Shown: piece after piece, positions 11,535-22,879 of the stretch
How positions within the stretch are numbered: position 1 is the stretch's first letter
Layout: every line of letters starts with the position of its first letter
Assembly: GCA_916613615.1 (NCBI GenBank)
Contig: OU744724.1
Span: forward strand, 46,242,500-46,306,499
Direction: 5' to 3'
Length of the DNA: 64,000 bases
Origin: Steromphala cineraria
Lineage: Eukaryota; Mollusca; Gastropoda; Trochida; Trochidae
The notes under the pieces: model-generated
What the model was told of the DNA's origin: nothing
Seen by the model: the letters and a program-made list of their open reading frames with translations, nothing else
Database searches by the model: none
Made by a program: the position numbers and the translations under genes

Positions 11535-12530
11535 TTATGAAAACTACGAGTGCTAAAAACCCCCTTTGGGAGGGAAAAACCCCCATTTGAGACCCAAAAA
11601 ACCCCCATGGGCATTTCGGAAAGATGCCATGTATGCAATCGTTAGTGTAGAGGGTGAACATGACGGGCGAGATGACACAACCTTGCGGCGCTCCGGTATT
11701 TATGGATATTGTGCTCGATACTGTCCCGTTAACTTTGACAAATTGCCTTCTGTCCACATGAAAATTTCCAATCCATTTGATGAGATTAGAATTCACGCCC
11801 ATGTTCAACAGTTTCTCAATCATGATGTGAGGCTGTATAGTGTTGAATTTAGATGAAAAGTCAACAAACAAGATCCTAATATAAGACTTCATGTCTCAAG
11901 ATGGTTGTAGACATTGAGGAGTGACAATGTAGCATCAACAACTCCTCTCCTAGATCTGTAAGCGAATCATATCGGAAACTGCCTGTCGGAGATGTCTCAG
12001 CAAGATGCGTTCCATGGACTTCATTGCAATAGATGTTAGCGCAACTGGTCAGTAGTCATTTAATTCTTTAGGCTGCGTCTTCTTTGGAACAGGTATTATT
12101 TCTGAAATTTTCCAAACGGAAGGAATGACATGCGCATCAACTGAGAGTTCGAACAATCTTGAAAACACTTTACACAGCTGAACTCTACACTCCTTTAGCA
12201 CTATGCCGTCAAGGTTGTCAGGACCTTTCGCTTTCCGAATGTTGATTCTGGAGAAGCTCTGGATGAAATCTTCTTCCGATATGTGGACAGGAAGATCGCT
12301 ATCACGAATGGTTTTCCTGACTTGGTCCTAATTGATGCTAAAATCCTGATGATCAAAACGGCTGTAGAAACTGTTGTCTTATTGTCATCAGTGTTGATTG
12401 TGTGACGTTGGGTATTCTTACCTATCATCGTCTTCACACCTTGCCATGCTTGCTGCAGATTGCCTTGCTGAAACTGTCTCTCAACTTTCTCTTTGTATGC
12501 CTGTTTACATTTGCAAGCCTTCAATGGCAA
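11535..12530 (-). pseudogene. LINE reverse transcriptase fragment, N-terminal and palm part
   Basis: On the reverse strand the piece from 11892 reads ILFVDFSSKFNTIQPH (RT motif A) and later TGAPQGCVISPVMFTLYTND (motif B). Upstream, 12530-12201 encodes a basic pre-RT segment. Three frames are used and stops interrupt it. A C-rich patch (AACCCCC repeated at 11558-11610) is attached to its 3' side. Together with the fragment at 8.0-8.7 kb it accounts for most of one RT, so the two may be one LINE copy split by later insertions (inference). Confidence 0.85.
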
Positions 12531-13757
12531 TTTGTAAATTTTTATTAGTCATGTAATTGCACTTTTCTTGAAGTTTTAATACTATTGTGTTTTTGCAAGA
12601 TCCTAAAGCATACATTTGATCATTATTTCACAAATATGAGATTGTATTCCTACAATCTAAAAAACCAACATGGCAGTGATAAATACAAAAATGTGGGGGG
12701 ATTTACAAATGTTAGTTTATTTGCTATAATTTAGAAACAAGACAATTCAAATTAATAGATGGAAACTTGGCATAGTATGGAAAATTCTAAAACTGTTAAA
12801 TATTTTGATATCGATGTGAAATTACTAACATTTCAGAAGGGAAAATTACTTCTTTTATCATCACAATTAATGTCTATTTTCAATCAGTTACATCAAAATG
12901 TTGGACCACCCAACATTCTCCCTAAAAGTTTGAAACATTGGTCCCACATTAACTAAAATTCAGATTATTCTGAAAAAACATTTTAGCCAACATCAACCAA
13001 AATCACTTTACTTGATTCATTGATAATTGTTCCTAGATTCTGAAACATACGATATATTATGTTTTTAAAAATGTTGGACCAACCAGTGAATGCATGTGCA
13101 TATAAAGTGTGATAGAGAAGGTCCGGGTAATTCCTCTTGGTAACATAAAATCTGTCATTACACATACATATGTTATGTTTTTATGTATATTTTGCATATT
13201 TCACAACTTTGTTTCAATATTTTTTTTTTCATGACATCCAGCAATATATTCTTATTTGTTTTAATTTGAATAATTCAAGAAAACGAAAGTTTTGTTTTCC
13301 GGCGTTTACTTTTTCGCCATTTCTGATCCGATTGATGGGGGCAGATGTTGGCAGTCAGTCAAACATTGATAAAATAACATCAACTTGAGTGGTGTTAAAT
13401 GTTTACATGAGCAATAAAATACTTCAAGATATCCTTTGCGATATGACTTTCATACAGTAGTGTTTGGATTTAATGAAAAATCTATCAATTTGATGTGAGC
13501 GGTATTAACCTCCATTATTTTTCACGAAAACTGTAAGTAGTTTAATTCCGCTCACAATTAGATATGACGTCATTCTTTCCTTGCAAATAAATATTTTGAA
13601 TGAATAGACGTACAAGAATTTATCATTTACAATTGGAAGTAAATTTAGAATTTTGTGATAAGAAGCACAATAGTTTTTCTAATCATATTTTCGTAATATC
13701 TCAATTTTATATAACTGCCACAATAGCTATATCATAAGAGTAATTAACTGGAGTAGA

Positions 13758-14036
13758 TACCGTATTTCCTTGAATAGACGCCCGGCCTTAAATAAACGCC
13801 TGACCTCAAACAAACGCCGGGGTATGGCTGTTTTAAGTAAATACACGCCGAGTCTCCAATAGACGCATGGGGATTAGTTAATTAATCAATGCTCCCGTAG
13901 GTGAATGCAAATAATGTATTCTCACTCTTCACCATTTATATACATGTTTTTCCTAATAAAACGGGTCTCAAACACACACCGGGGGTAAAGGGAGTCTGAA
14001 AAGATAGACGCTGGGAGCGTCTATTTGAGGAAATAT
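13758..14036. mobile_element. MITE with CCGTATTTCC ends and GACGC repeats
   Basis: It starts TACCGTATTTCCTTGAATAG and ends GCGTCTATTTGAGGAAATAT, an imperfect inverted pair (AATAGACGC versus GCGTCTATT). Inside are repeated (A/T)AAACGCC(G/T)G motifs. The same type of end occurs in the 20.0-kb element. It is non-coding. TA flanks would suit a Tc1/mariner-type insertion, but the right TA is not clean. Confidence 0.6.
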
Positions 14037-14264
14037 GATAGATCAAATAGACAATAGATATAATAAGGTGACCAATTTAACCTGCATCAGACTCTTTATA
14101 ATTTAAAGGCATCAAATGACAGACCATGTTTAAAATTTGACTATTGCTTGAAGTATATGGTCTTATATTAATAATAATAATAATGTCACCTTATTATCCT
14201 CAGTACATACATACATTATCGGAATTCGGGTTGTCCATAAGCACCCGGCAGCCACAGTGCAGCG

Positions 14265-14772
14265 CCAGTTAAAGGGGCAGTAGCACGTTTTTTGATAATT
14301 TTAGATTTTAAATATTTCACTTATAATTGTAAGTAAATGCTAAATGTATCATATTGACAGTGTCAACAATCTCATTACACAAGCCAATCACCCATAGTCA
14401 GAGGACAAAATATGAGGCTTCACATAAAATCCATTGGCGGCCATTTTTGTGTGAACACCTTTAATTCATTTTTTAAAGAAAAATGAATCGCATGGCTGAA
14501 CTTTACGTTATATATTTAAATTATTACTGCTTCATTTAGTTTGTATACATTGTCTTTCAATTGGAACCATTTATTTTCATTTTCCTGACATCACCTTATA
14601 TTCCCCCTAAAAACGTGCTACTGCCCCTTTAATGCGTTGTTCTGCCTTTACAATGCTGAGTGTCAAGCAAGCAACAACTCCCACCTTTTAACGTCCTTTG
14701 GTATGACGCGACCGAGAATCAAACCTCGGTCTTCCGGGTGACGTGCGGACACTCTACCACTGAGCCACGCCC
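14265..14772 (-). mobile_element. tRNA-derived SINE copy, split by a MITE
   Basis: Read on the reverse strand, 14772-14706 forms a tRNA-like head: an A box TGGCTCAGTGGTAGAGTG and a B box GGTTTGATTCTC, correctly spaced. The middle resembles tRNA-Asp, with a CACGTCACC loop where GTC would be the anticodon. The acceptor stem pairs poorly (GGGCGTG against CGCGTCA), so it is not a functional tRNA. The body continues to smaller coordinates and is interrupted at 14269-14632. Confidence 0.7.
14269..14632. mobile_element. MITE with 20-bp inverted ends and TTAA flanks
   Basis: AGGGGCAGTAGCACGTTTTT at 14273 is exactly inverted at the right end (14609-14628). The copy is flanked by TTAA at 14269-14272 and 14629-14632. 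TTAA duplication is characteristic of piggyBac-type transposition (established); a TA duplication inside TTAA cannot be excluded. The interior is AT-rich and non-coding. It lies inside a SINE body and is therefore younger than that SINE. Confidence 0.85.
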
Positions 14773-15099
14773 CTGTTTGTTTTGTAAAAGAAATTTTACG
14801 TTGACCTTTAAACACAAATCATGCATCCGCAAATTATTTTCCAAAAATGTTCATATGAATATAAGAATTGTAACAAGCTGATAAGAATGATAAAACCGTT
14901 AAGCATCAGTCATTATTATAACTTCAAGTTTGGAATGATTTGGAAATTTGGTATATCATTTATATTGTAATTGTAGATTGTAGATACCGCTAGTTGATTT
15001 GGAAATGTGACAAGCATTTTGAAACATGTCTTGGTAAATGGCCGTAATCAAAAGAATAATTTATTATTATAACAAAATATAAACATTAGTATTAATAAT

Positions 15100-15205
15100 T
15101 AAAGGTATTTATGTTAATCCCATCTAATAGTTTGATGTTATTTGACCATGGATGTGATATGAAAATGTTTTGAAATTTTGAGGGTCGAATTGATATATAT
15201 CAATT
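15100..15205 (+). repeat. Fragment of the 36.8-38.8 kb TIR element
   Basis: GGTATTTATGTTAATCCCATCTAAT, then GACCATGGATGTGATATGAAAATG and TTTTGAGGGTCGAATTGATA match the right end of the element at 38630-38755 with small deletions. Only the right end is present and the terminal ACGGTA is lost. Confidence 0.75.
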
Positions 15206-15367
15206 ATGGTATGGTATCGCCCAGGATCTAAAAGGTCATGTTTGTCTATAACTTGTTCTATGTGTTCTTGTGCATTCTTATTATTCAAATGTTTATAATA
15301 ATACGTATCCATTGCAAAGTCTTGGACGACATTCCAATACCTGCAGATTACAACATGGTCTTTTTTA

Positions 15368-15564
15368 GTAAGGATGGGTATCGTTCCTCACATCTGTTTT
15401 GCAATATATTGCGATATGGAGGAGCGTATTGCAATTTTAGATGGAAATTGTTCATTTTAAAAGTTTCAATATATTGGATATTTTCAGACGTATGTACCGA
15501 TTCGTATCACTTTGTCTCCGTATTGCAATATACCGATATAACGATAATACCGCCCATCCTTACT
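15368..15564. mobile_element. Small hAT-like MITE with GGATGGGTATCG ends
   Basis: GTAAGGATGGGTATCGTT at the left is inverted as AACGATAATACCGCCCATCCTTAC at the right, with three bases inserted. Internal GCAATATA/TATTGC motifs add further self-complementarity. It is about 195 bp and non-coding. An 8-bp duplication could not be seen, so the superfamily is a guess from the ends. Confidence 0.65.
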
Positions 15565-16080
15565 TGATCAAGATCATCGTCAAACTCGGGGTCATCATTA
15601 TTTGGTCCTTATAAATTTATTATAGCAAGCTTATATTTATCTATGGTGCATTCCATAATTATCCTATTACCCGTATCGTCAGTCGTCATGTTGTGGACAC
15701 CAAGTCAATATTTATCGAAAAAAGGATGCATTGCTTATAAAGGATCTAAAGAATCAATTTGTACTCCCCCATTCATCACAAATAGTTTTGTCCATGTTTT
15801 CTGTAAAATGCACATAAATGCAATAAGTTGAGGAGCGTTTATGTTTAAGAAAGTTGAAAATATTTTTTCTTTTCATTACATCATGAATACCTTTCATTGA
15901 AGACATGGTAATTATGCAAATGGAGATTAGTGTGGACCGAGCCATGCAGTCACACTCTAAAGAGTTTTGAAAGTCGCCTGTTATATTTTGGCTGCATTCT
16001 CAAAATCGGGTATAAAATGCTGATCAAAAGTCTAAGTTATGTGTATTTTATTGTCTCAATTTTATGTTCATTGCGTTCCC

Positions 16081-16887
16081 ATAGATGATGGTAATGGACT
16101 TTGCTACAACCACTGACTCTGGAAATGGGAACACTTGACTACTGAGGATTTTGATGTATAGATTTGCCCAAAAAAGGGCCATAGGAGTTATCATTTTTAC
16201 ACTTTTTTGTTCTTCTTTTCCATAAGCAAAAGGCCCAGGAAGCTTTTGAAGTATTATGAACAGACTCCTTTGCTATTGGAGACCATGATTTATAGATATT
16301 GTGACTGGGTCACAGGGGCCAACCTAAAAACCTTTTCCCCATTTCCATAATTACAAAGGCCTGAAAGCCCCGATGGTCTTATAGCATGGTATCTGGCGTT
16401 TTGGGCATCCGTACGTCAATCCGTCTGGAAACTTTGTGCATTTTGCTCTTCTTCTCCAGAAGCATAAGGTGAACTAGGTGAACTAGTGAAGATTATAAGT
16501 TGGAGCTTCTTCTCCAAAAACAAAAGGCCTAGAAACCTGAAAACTTGTGTACATACTCCTTGACTAGTGAGGATTATAAATTGTAGCTTTGGTGGGGACA
16601 TTATTTTCACCTTCTCGAGGAGCAAAAGGTCAAGAAAGCTGACACCTTGTGTAAAGACTCCATGACAAGTAAGGATTATAAATTATAGCTTTGATGGCTT
16701 TGTGGCCCCTAATAAGGGCCACAAGGGCCACACCCTTAAACGTAATTTCATCTTCTTCTCAAGAAGCACAATGCCTAGAAAGCAGAAACCTTGTGTTCAT
16801 ACTCCTTGACTAGTGAGGGTTATGATTTATAGCTTTGGTGGCCCTATGGCCCCTTATTAGGTCCACACCCTTAAAACCTATTTTCAC
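16081..16887 (+). mobile_element. Tandem-core element family 1, diverged units
   Basis: Degenerate core units (CTTCTTCTCCA, AAGGCCTAGAAA, GTGTACATACTCCTTGACTA, AAGGGCCACA) lie in the + orientation, with an older leader (CCCGATGGTCTTATAGCATGG near 16378 and CCGTACGTCAATCCGTC). They diverge clearly more than the copy that follows directly, so they are probably an older insertion into which, or beside which, the 16.9-kb copy landed. Confidence 0.65.
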
Positions 16888-17907
16888 TTTTAGCTCATCT
16901 GGCCTGTAAGGCCCGATGGGCGCATGGCATGGCATGGCATGGTGTCCGGCGTCCGTCCATCCGTCCGTCCGTAAACTTTGTGGAATTTCGACTTCTTCTC
17001 CAGAACCATAAGGCCTAAAAAACTGAAACTTTGTGTACAGACTCCTTGGCTAGTGAGGATTATAAATTGTAGCTTTGGGCGCCCTGTGACCCCTAATAAG
17101 GACCACAGGGGCCACGCCCTAAAAACCTATTTTCATCTTCTTCTCCAGAACCATAAGGCCTAGAAAGCTGAAACTTTGTGTACAGACTCCTTGACTAGTG
17201 AGGATTTTAAATTTTAGCTTTGGTGGCCCTGTGACCCCTAATAAGGGCCACATATGCCACGCCCTAAAAACCTATTTTCATCTTCTTCTCCAGAACCATG
17301 AGGCCTAGAAAGCTGAAACTTTGTGTACAGACTCCTTGACTAGTGAGGATTATAAATTGTAGCTTTGGTGGCCCTGTGATCCCTAATAAGGGCCACATAT
17401 ACCACGCCCTAAAAACCTATTTTCATCTTCTTCTCCAGAACCATAAGGCCTAGAAAGCTGAAACTTTGTGTACAGACTCCTTGACTAGTGAGGATTATAA
17501 ATTGTAGCTTTTGTGGGCCTGTCTGGCCCCTAATAAGGGTTACAGGGGCCACACCCTAAAAACCTATTTTCATCTTCTTCTCCAGAGGCATAAGGCCTAG
17601 AAAGCTGAAACTTTGTGTACAGACTCCTCGACTAGAAAGGATTATAAATTGTAGCTTTGGTTGGTCTGTGGCCCCTAATAAGGGGCACTGGGGCCCCATA
17701 CTTAAAACCAATTTTCATCTTCTTCTCCAGAAGCATAAGGCCAAGAAAGCTGAATGTTATGTACAGACTCCTTGACTAGTGAGGATTTTAAATTGTAGCT
17801 TTGGTGGCCCTGTGGCCCAAACTAAGGGGGGAACCATATTGGCCACACCCTAAAGCAGAATCAAATGTAAAGCCTGATGAGCTACATAGCCAATGGCTCT
17901 ATTTTTT
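16888..17907 (+). mobile_element. Tandem-core element family 1, full-length copy with 145-bp units
   Basis: It starts TTTTAGCTCATCTGGCCTG, then GATGGGCGCATGGCATGGCA, GTCCGTCCGTCCGTAAAC and six to seven core units; CCTATTTTCATC at 17126 and 17271 are 145 bp apart. It ends CCTGATGAGCTACATAGCC and AATGGCTCTATTTTTT. Compared with the 10.1-kb copy, the unit carries GGCCCTGTG and AAGGGCCAC in place of GACCCTGTG and AGGGTCAC, so each copy is homogenised to its own unit variant. Confidence 0.87.
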
Positions 17908-18568
17908 CTCAAGAAGCATCAGGCCTAGAAAGAAAGAGAGTTTGTGTGACTCCTAAGTGAGATAAGGAGGATTCTAGATTGTACATTAAGTGACCCTGTG
18001 GCCCCAAGTTACGAGGGAACCTCAATGCTTTAATGTTGCAGGTATTCAAGAATTCATACGATATTATGTCTTTAAGCAGTGTTTATTATGTAAATGTTAA
18101 GTTAAGAAAATTAACAACAAATAAAATAATTAAATGAACATGATGAAATTTCACTAAAAAAATACTTCATCATCTCTATATTTTTCTTTTTTTCAAAATG
18201 TGAATAAGTGAAAAAGAATATATTGTTTCAACTTTTGATCATTATTGACTTTAGCGATCTGAAAGTCATACTCAACCAGGGTAATGAGCCCGAAAGGAAC
18301 TGTTTTTAGTTATTCGTTGCTGAAACGTCACACAAACTGGGTGCAGATGTAAACGATTTCGTAACCAAATGACCTCGGTTCCAGCATGATCATGCTCATA
18401 ACAAATATTATTTTTACCTCAATAACATAAGCAATTCCAGTGAAAGCATTATTTTTGATAAAGCCTTTAGTATAGTCAATTCCTCTTCATAACACATTCA
18501 GCTTAATTCTCAATGGTCATTCAGGTAACCTTTTACCAAGATGTTTATCAACAAGTAGGATAATATAA
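17908..18568 (+). other. AT-rich intron DNA; one family-1 core fragment, otherwise nothing recognised
   Basis: A degenerate family-1 unit (TTCTCAAGAAGCATCAGGCC to TGACCCTGTGGCCCC) occupies 17908-18020. The remaining 550 bp contain no repeat, RNA or frame that I can name. Confidence 0.5.
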
Positions 18569-18707
18569 GTTATAACATTGCTTAGTGGGTAACATAGGTA
18601 TTTATTATTCCCGCGAAAGGTTTTATGCAACGAGCAGAACGCGAGTTGCATAAAACCTTTCAAGGGAATAATAAATACCTATGAAACCCTCTAAGCAATG
18701 TTATAAC
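18569..18707. repeat. Long near-perfect hairpin (about 60-bp stem)
   Basis: GTTATAACATTGCTTAG at 18569-18586 pairs with CTAAGCAATGTTATAAC at 18690-18707. Inside, ATAGGTATTTATTATTCCC pairs with GGGAATAATAAATACCTAT, then AAAGGTTTTATGCAAC pairs with GTTGCATAAAACCTTT. The apex is GAGCAGAACGCGA. Only a few unpaired bases interrupt the stem. It may be a MITE consisting almost entirely of inverted repeat; as RNA it would form a long double strand. Confidence 0.88.
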
Positions 18708-19189
18708 GAATTTATCTTACCAAATGTTTAAACACAACGCATATTTAAAAAGGTTAAACACTGCTTAGGGACATTACAAAGGTCAGGGTCACAAACCGGA
18801 AGTGTTGTTTTGAAAACTACATCATCAATCGTGTCAGTGCCTCGCTAAGTCAGATGAATTTCTTTTTATGAACACAGTTCCTGAAGCATAATTTCGATGT
18901 TAAACAACTTCCTTTGCAAGACACATAAGGAAACAGTGAGTGAATACTGAAATTTCGAATAAATGTGAACCGATTCTCATATGCAATGATCAAGAAAGCC
19001 GCGACACTATATTGACATTTTTTTCAACGAGAAAAATTTTAAACACCAAATCTTAGATTAATAAGGTAATTATGGCAATATACATGAATGTTTTTTGCAT
19101 TTATATAGCTTGCAATTACATAGTTTGTATAAAGCCACATATTATTTGAGCAAAGGTCAATGTATTCCACGAAACATACTTTTCAACGA

Positions 19190-19290
19190 GCTCAATCTGC
19201 ACGCTTTTTTCATGGCGGGGTATAAATAAGTTCAGTTTGCACGCTTTTTACGTGATTGGTTCATGGCGGGGTATAAATAATTTATCATCC
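19190..19290 (+). repeat. Direct duplication of GCACGCTTTTT...GGCGGGGTATAAATAA
   Basis: TTCATGGCGGGGTATAAATAA occurs at about 19210 and 19260, each preceded by a TGCACGCTTTTT sequence, with a period of about 52 bp. GGGGTATAAATAA resembles a TATA box, but there is no downstream gene on this strand before exon C, so I do not call a promoter. Confidence 0.7.
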
Positions 19291-19399
19291 CGCTGAAGAG
19301 GGTGATATCAGTAGTTATCCAGGGTCACGTGAACCAAGCAGAGATCGAGATTCTTACGTGAGGTAGGATAAACTTATATAATGATTTTTTTAATGTATA

Positions 19400-20012
19400 T
19401 TCAGATGAATTCATCCACAATTGCAACTACCCTCTGTCTTTGTGCTACTTTTCACCAAATATGATATATGCAATAAATATTTTTTTAATAAGTTTTGTAA
19501 GTTACTTCACTAATGGCCGAAAAATTGACAAAGCGTCGTAAAAGAATAACTCACTCAAAGCATATTGAGAATTTTATAACTTTATTTTCATACAGTCTCA
19601 AGTTATGTCTGAATGATCCCCAAGTACAACGTAGTTACTAATCCTTTCAAATAGAAGAAAGATTTCTGTCTTGTATGACATATGGAAAATAGTGTACAAC
19701 TTTTTTATTTGGTGACCGAATCTGATGCGAGGATGACATTTATAAATATGTCCGACAAACTTATCAGCATTCAACTCACTACATTGGAGCATGATTGGAT
19801 AATTTGACAAATTCTTGAACCATAATGAAGATGTAATATAATGGTAATAAGCCTATTTTTAAACAGGGTTGCGTATCTATATATAGGATTTCAGGATTTA
19901 ATGAACTCCATACTTTTATTGCAACATGTTAAATGACCTTGAATATGTCTACATTTCATTGTACTCAGTTCTGAATTTTCCCTGAGCAGATTATCATTGG
20001 TAGGATACAAGG
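19400..20012. other. AT-rich intron DNA, nothing recognised
   Basis: There is no coding frame longer than 70 codons with any recognisable content, and no inverted or tandem structure is evident by eye. Confidence 0.4.
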
Positions 20013-20345
20013 TACCGTATTTCCTCTTATAAGCGCCTGGGCGCTTAATTATTTTTTCAGCACCCCTTTACCCCCGGCGCTTATTAGAGGCCCGGCGCTT
20101 ATTGGAGGTCCGGTGCTTATTTCTTTCATAGAAAATTGAAGTTTTATTAAAACAGAATTTTACAATGAATATCTGTAAAAATATTACTAAGGGACATTAA
20201 TTCAATGGTTTGGACCCGGCGCTTATTTAAGACCAGGCGCTTATAGGAGACCCGGCGCTTATTTTCTCAACTACCTATGAACGCCGGCGCTTATTAGAGT
20301 CCCAGCGCTTATTGGAGACCCAGCGCTTATTAGAGAAATACGGTA
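20013..20345. mobile_element. MITE with TACCGTATTTCTC ends and CGCTTATT repeats
   Basis: It begins TACCGTATTTCCTCTTATAA and ends GCGCTTATTAGAGAAATACGGTA, a good inverted pair about 22 bp long with TA at both margins. The interior has many copies of (C/A)GGCGCTTATT(A/G)GAG(G/A)CC. It is non-coding. TA margins suit a Tc1/mariner-type origin (inference). The ends are related to the 13.8-kb element. Confidence 0.8.
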
Positions 20346-20474
20346 ATTTAGGCAGGAGGGCACAAAGATATTTATTATTTGTTTAAATAATCAATTTGTA
20401 AGACATAAGTGATATAATGATGCCTAGTGATACAACGGCAAATTGAATAATTTTGAACACAGTCTGCTTGTGTG

Positions 20475-20768
20475 GTTTCATTTATGAAGATACACATCAC
20501 TAATTTGTTATCTGTGGTTTCGTTTATGAAGATGCACATCACTAATTTGTTATCTGTGGTTTCGTTTATGAAGATGCACATCACTAATTTGTTATCTGTG
20601 GTTTCGTTTATGAAGATGCACATCACTAATTTGTTATCTGTGGTTTCGTTTATGAAGATGCACATCACTAATTTGTTATCTGTGGTTTCGTTTATGAAGA
20701 TGCACATCACTAATTTGTTATCTGTTGTTTCGTTTATGAAGATGCACATCACTAATTTGTTATCTGTC
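20475..20768. repeat. 42-bp tandem repeat, seven copies, open on both strands
   Basis: The unit begins GTGGTTTCGTTTATGAAGAT and ends AATTTGTTATCT; seven copies lie head to tail and are nearly identical. Because 42 is divisible by 3, the array is open in frames on both strands (about 102 and 125 codons). No promoter, splice or family evidence supports either frame as a protein. Confidence 0.92.
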
Positions 20769-21581
20769 CAAATTACATGAACTCATCATGAAAGTTTCTT
20801 TCATGTTAATGTTACATTTTGAATACTGTTTTATTTGGTACAAGAATAATAACTGTACACAATTTTATATTGTTAAGCAGACGCTTCACCTGAAAATATA
20901 ATACAATGATATGTTTGTTTTCTACTATAATTATATCAATTTCTCCTTATGATGTAAACATCCTGTTGTAAAACCCTGTTTGTCGATCCCCCTGTACCTG
21001 AGTACATGAATAAGTATTGTTTAAACCAAATTGAACAAAACATATGTCCCTATCATCCAGTCTGTTACATTCAATCAAATAAAATTCCATTGTAAGGGCC
21101 TTCAATTAACTTAAGAACAATCCATTCATATGTTTTTCACCACAAATGAAATATGTATAAACAGTTTAGGAAAGATGTTGGAATTTTGGCCTGTCCACAG
21201 GAATGGCTATTCAAATTTCTTACCAGTCCTGCTGAAATTTAGTCTGTCGTTCACATAAAAAGTGTCAAACCAACTATAACTGTTACACAGACTGAAAGCT
21301 TGTACAATTAAATGGTCCCGTTACTGTTCTGCACATGATAGCTGTAAACAGCACATATCTATCAATGAAATTTCCTTCAATTAATTATAGCATTAAATTT
21401 AGCTTTATCATTGTTTCAAATCATTATGAGAAAAAAAAATTTGCATGACAAAGAAATTAATTTGTGTTCAATACTAAGGTAAATCTGCCATGTTCTAAAC
21501 AGAAAACTTAAAGTGAAAATATTTTAAAAAGAGCATGTGACATTGATTTGTATTTGACACATCATCCATATTTTCTTTTAG

Positions 21582-21821
21582 GGGACTGATAAAAGCTATC
21601 TGGTAAAACAACACCAAGAGTTTGGAGAACATAGTTGCTACTTGAAGGGTCAGGATCGTAGAGTCTGGGAACATGAATTTGGTGTCAAACACTATGCTGG
21701 TGTGGTCATCTACAATGTGCTGGGTTTTCTAGACAAGAATAAAGACGCTCAGCAGGACCAGCTCTTCGAACTGATGTATAGTTCTCACAACGAGTTTGTC
21801 ACAGAGCTGACAAGATTTCAA
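21582..21821 (+). CDS. Myosin motor exon C (lower 50-kDa subdomain, HYAG)
   Basis: This 240-bp exon has acceptor ttttcttttag and donor gtaagt and encodes 80 residues in phase 0. It starts GTDKSYL, the usual continuation of FPK in myosins. Residues 35-40 read VKHYAG, the near-invariant myosin signature, and residues 49-55 read GFLDKNK. It ends in a helix, LFELMYSSHNEFVTELTRFQ, before loop 2. An ATG inside it at 21642 is not a start, since the frame is open across the whole exon. Confidence 0.97.
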
Positions 21822-21877
21822 GTAAGTTCCCTAGAACTAACTGTTAGTTATCATGTCAATTCAGACAATGTACATAC

Positions 21878-22370
21878 ATATCATCTTACCCGACTTCGGA
21901 GTGTTTACCCAATTTCAGGTTGCTTCACCCGCGTCCCCGATTGGGTATTGAAAAAACCCAAGTTTCAGAAAACTGCCAAAAATACTTGGTCAAGAATATG
22001 TGTTACCCATTAGAATTGTTTAAAAATAAAGTGTTACAAATATTTTCAAGAAATATATAAATACAAAATTAACCTCTCCAATGTATGTTGTAAAAATAAA
22101 ATATCAGAAAAAAAAATAACCAAAACATTTTGTATTTAGACATTCAATATCCTATGGGTAATATGTTGTCATGAACATGTTACGACTGCGTGTACTGATG
22201 AACTTGGCCATTTGACTTTGGCCATTTGTGGTTTTGTTTTATACATCCTTTAGAAAACGATTTAACTTACACTTTCAGAGAGCAAATTTTTATATTTATT
22301 TAAATATTTATCTCACTATTGCGGAAATACTTACAACCAATGATTTATTAATAGAATTGGAAATGAGTCC
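21878..22370 (+). repeat. Dispersed AT-rich repeat (CATCTTACCCGA start), copy 2
   Basis: It is the shorter counterpart of 8720-9780, with the same block order. It begins only 57 bp after the exon C donor site, so it defines how little original intron sequence is left there. Confidence 0.7.
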
Positions 22371-22562
22371 AGGGGTTGAAATTTGTTTCAAAATTTTACT
22401 TGTCCAGGGACATGTCTAAATTGCTTTATCACTTGCCCAAAATTAAATGTTACTTGTCCCACTATGAATCAGTAAACTTGATGAACAAGTCTAGGCAAAC
22501 TTATTGTCGTTTGTGTTTTTACTCGCGGATATAAGACCATGCTAGCGCAAAAGACCATCCAC

Positions 22563-22849
22563 CTTTTTAGCTCATCAGGTCTGAAAGACCCGATGTGCTT
22601 ATGGCATGGCAAGGCGTCCGGCGTCCGTCCGTCTGTCCGTCCATAAACTTTTCACATTTTCGACTTCTTCTCCAGAACCAATGACTCTAGAGAGCTGAAA
22701 AGTTGTGAGTAGACTCCTTGGCCAATGGGGATTCTAAATTGTAGATTTCGTGACCCCATGACCCCAAATGGGGTCACATGGGTCAAGACCTTAACAAACT
22801 TTTTCCATCAAAAGTCTGATGAGCTACAGAGCCCATGGCTCTATTTTTT
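22563..22849 (+). mobile_element. Tandem-core element family 1, minimal copy with a single core unit
   Basis: This complete short version has TTTTTAGCTCATCAGG, GATGTGCTTATGGCATGGCA, GTCCGTCCGTCTGTCCGTCC, one core unit with GTGACCCCATGACCCC and GGGGTCAC, then TCTGATGAGCTACAGAGCC and CATGGCTCTATTTTTT. At 287 bp it shows the unit number varies from one to about seven with constant ends. Confidence 0.88.
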
Positions 22850-22879
22850 CCAAGCTTGAGCAGGTTGGGGTCATTCTCG

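Noticed and set aside
14703..14775. A functional tRNA-Asp gene
   Set aside because: A and B boxes are present but the acceptor stem does not pair and the anticodon stem has mismatches; the tail continues as a SINE body.
19200..19290. Promoter from two GGGGTATAAATAA boxes
   Set aside because: The boxes are parts of a 52-bp direct duplication inside an intron, with no gene starting downstream.
20375..20780. Overlapping repeat frames of 125 (-) and 102 (+) codons
   Set aside because: The same effect, from a seven-copy 42-bp tandem array.
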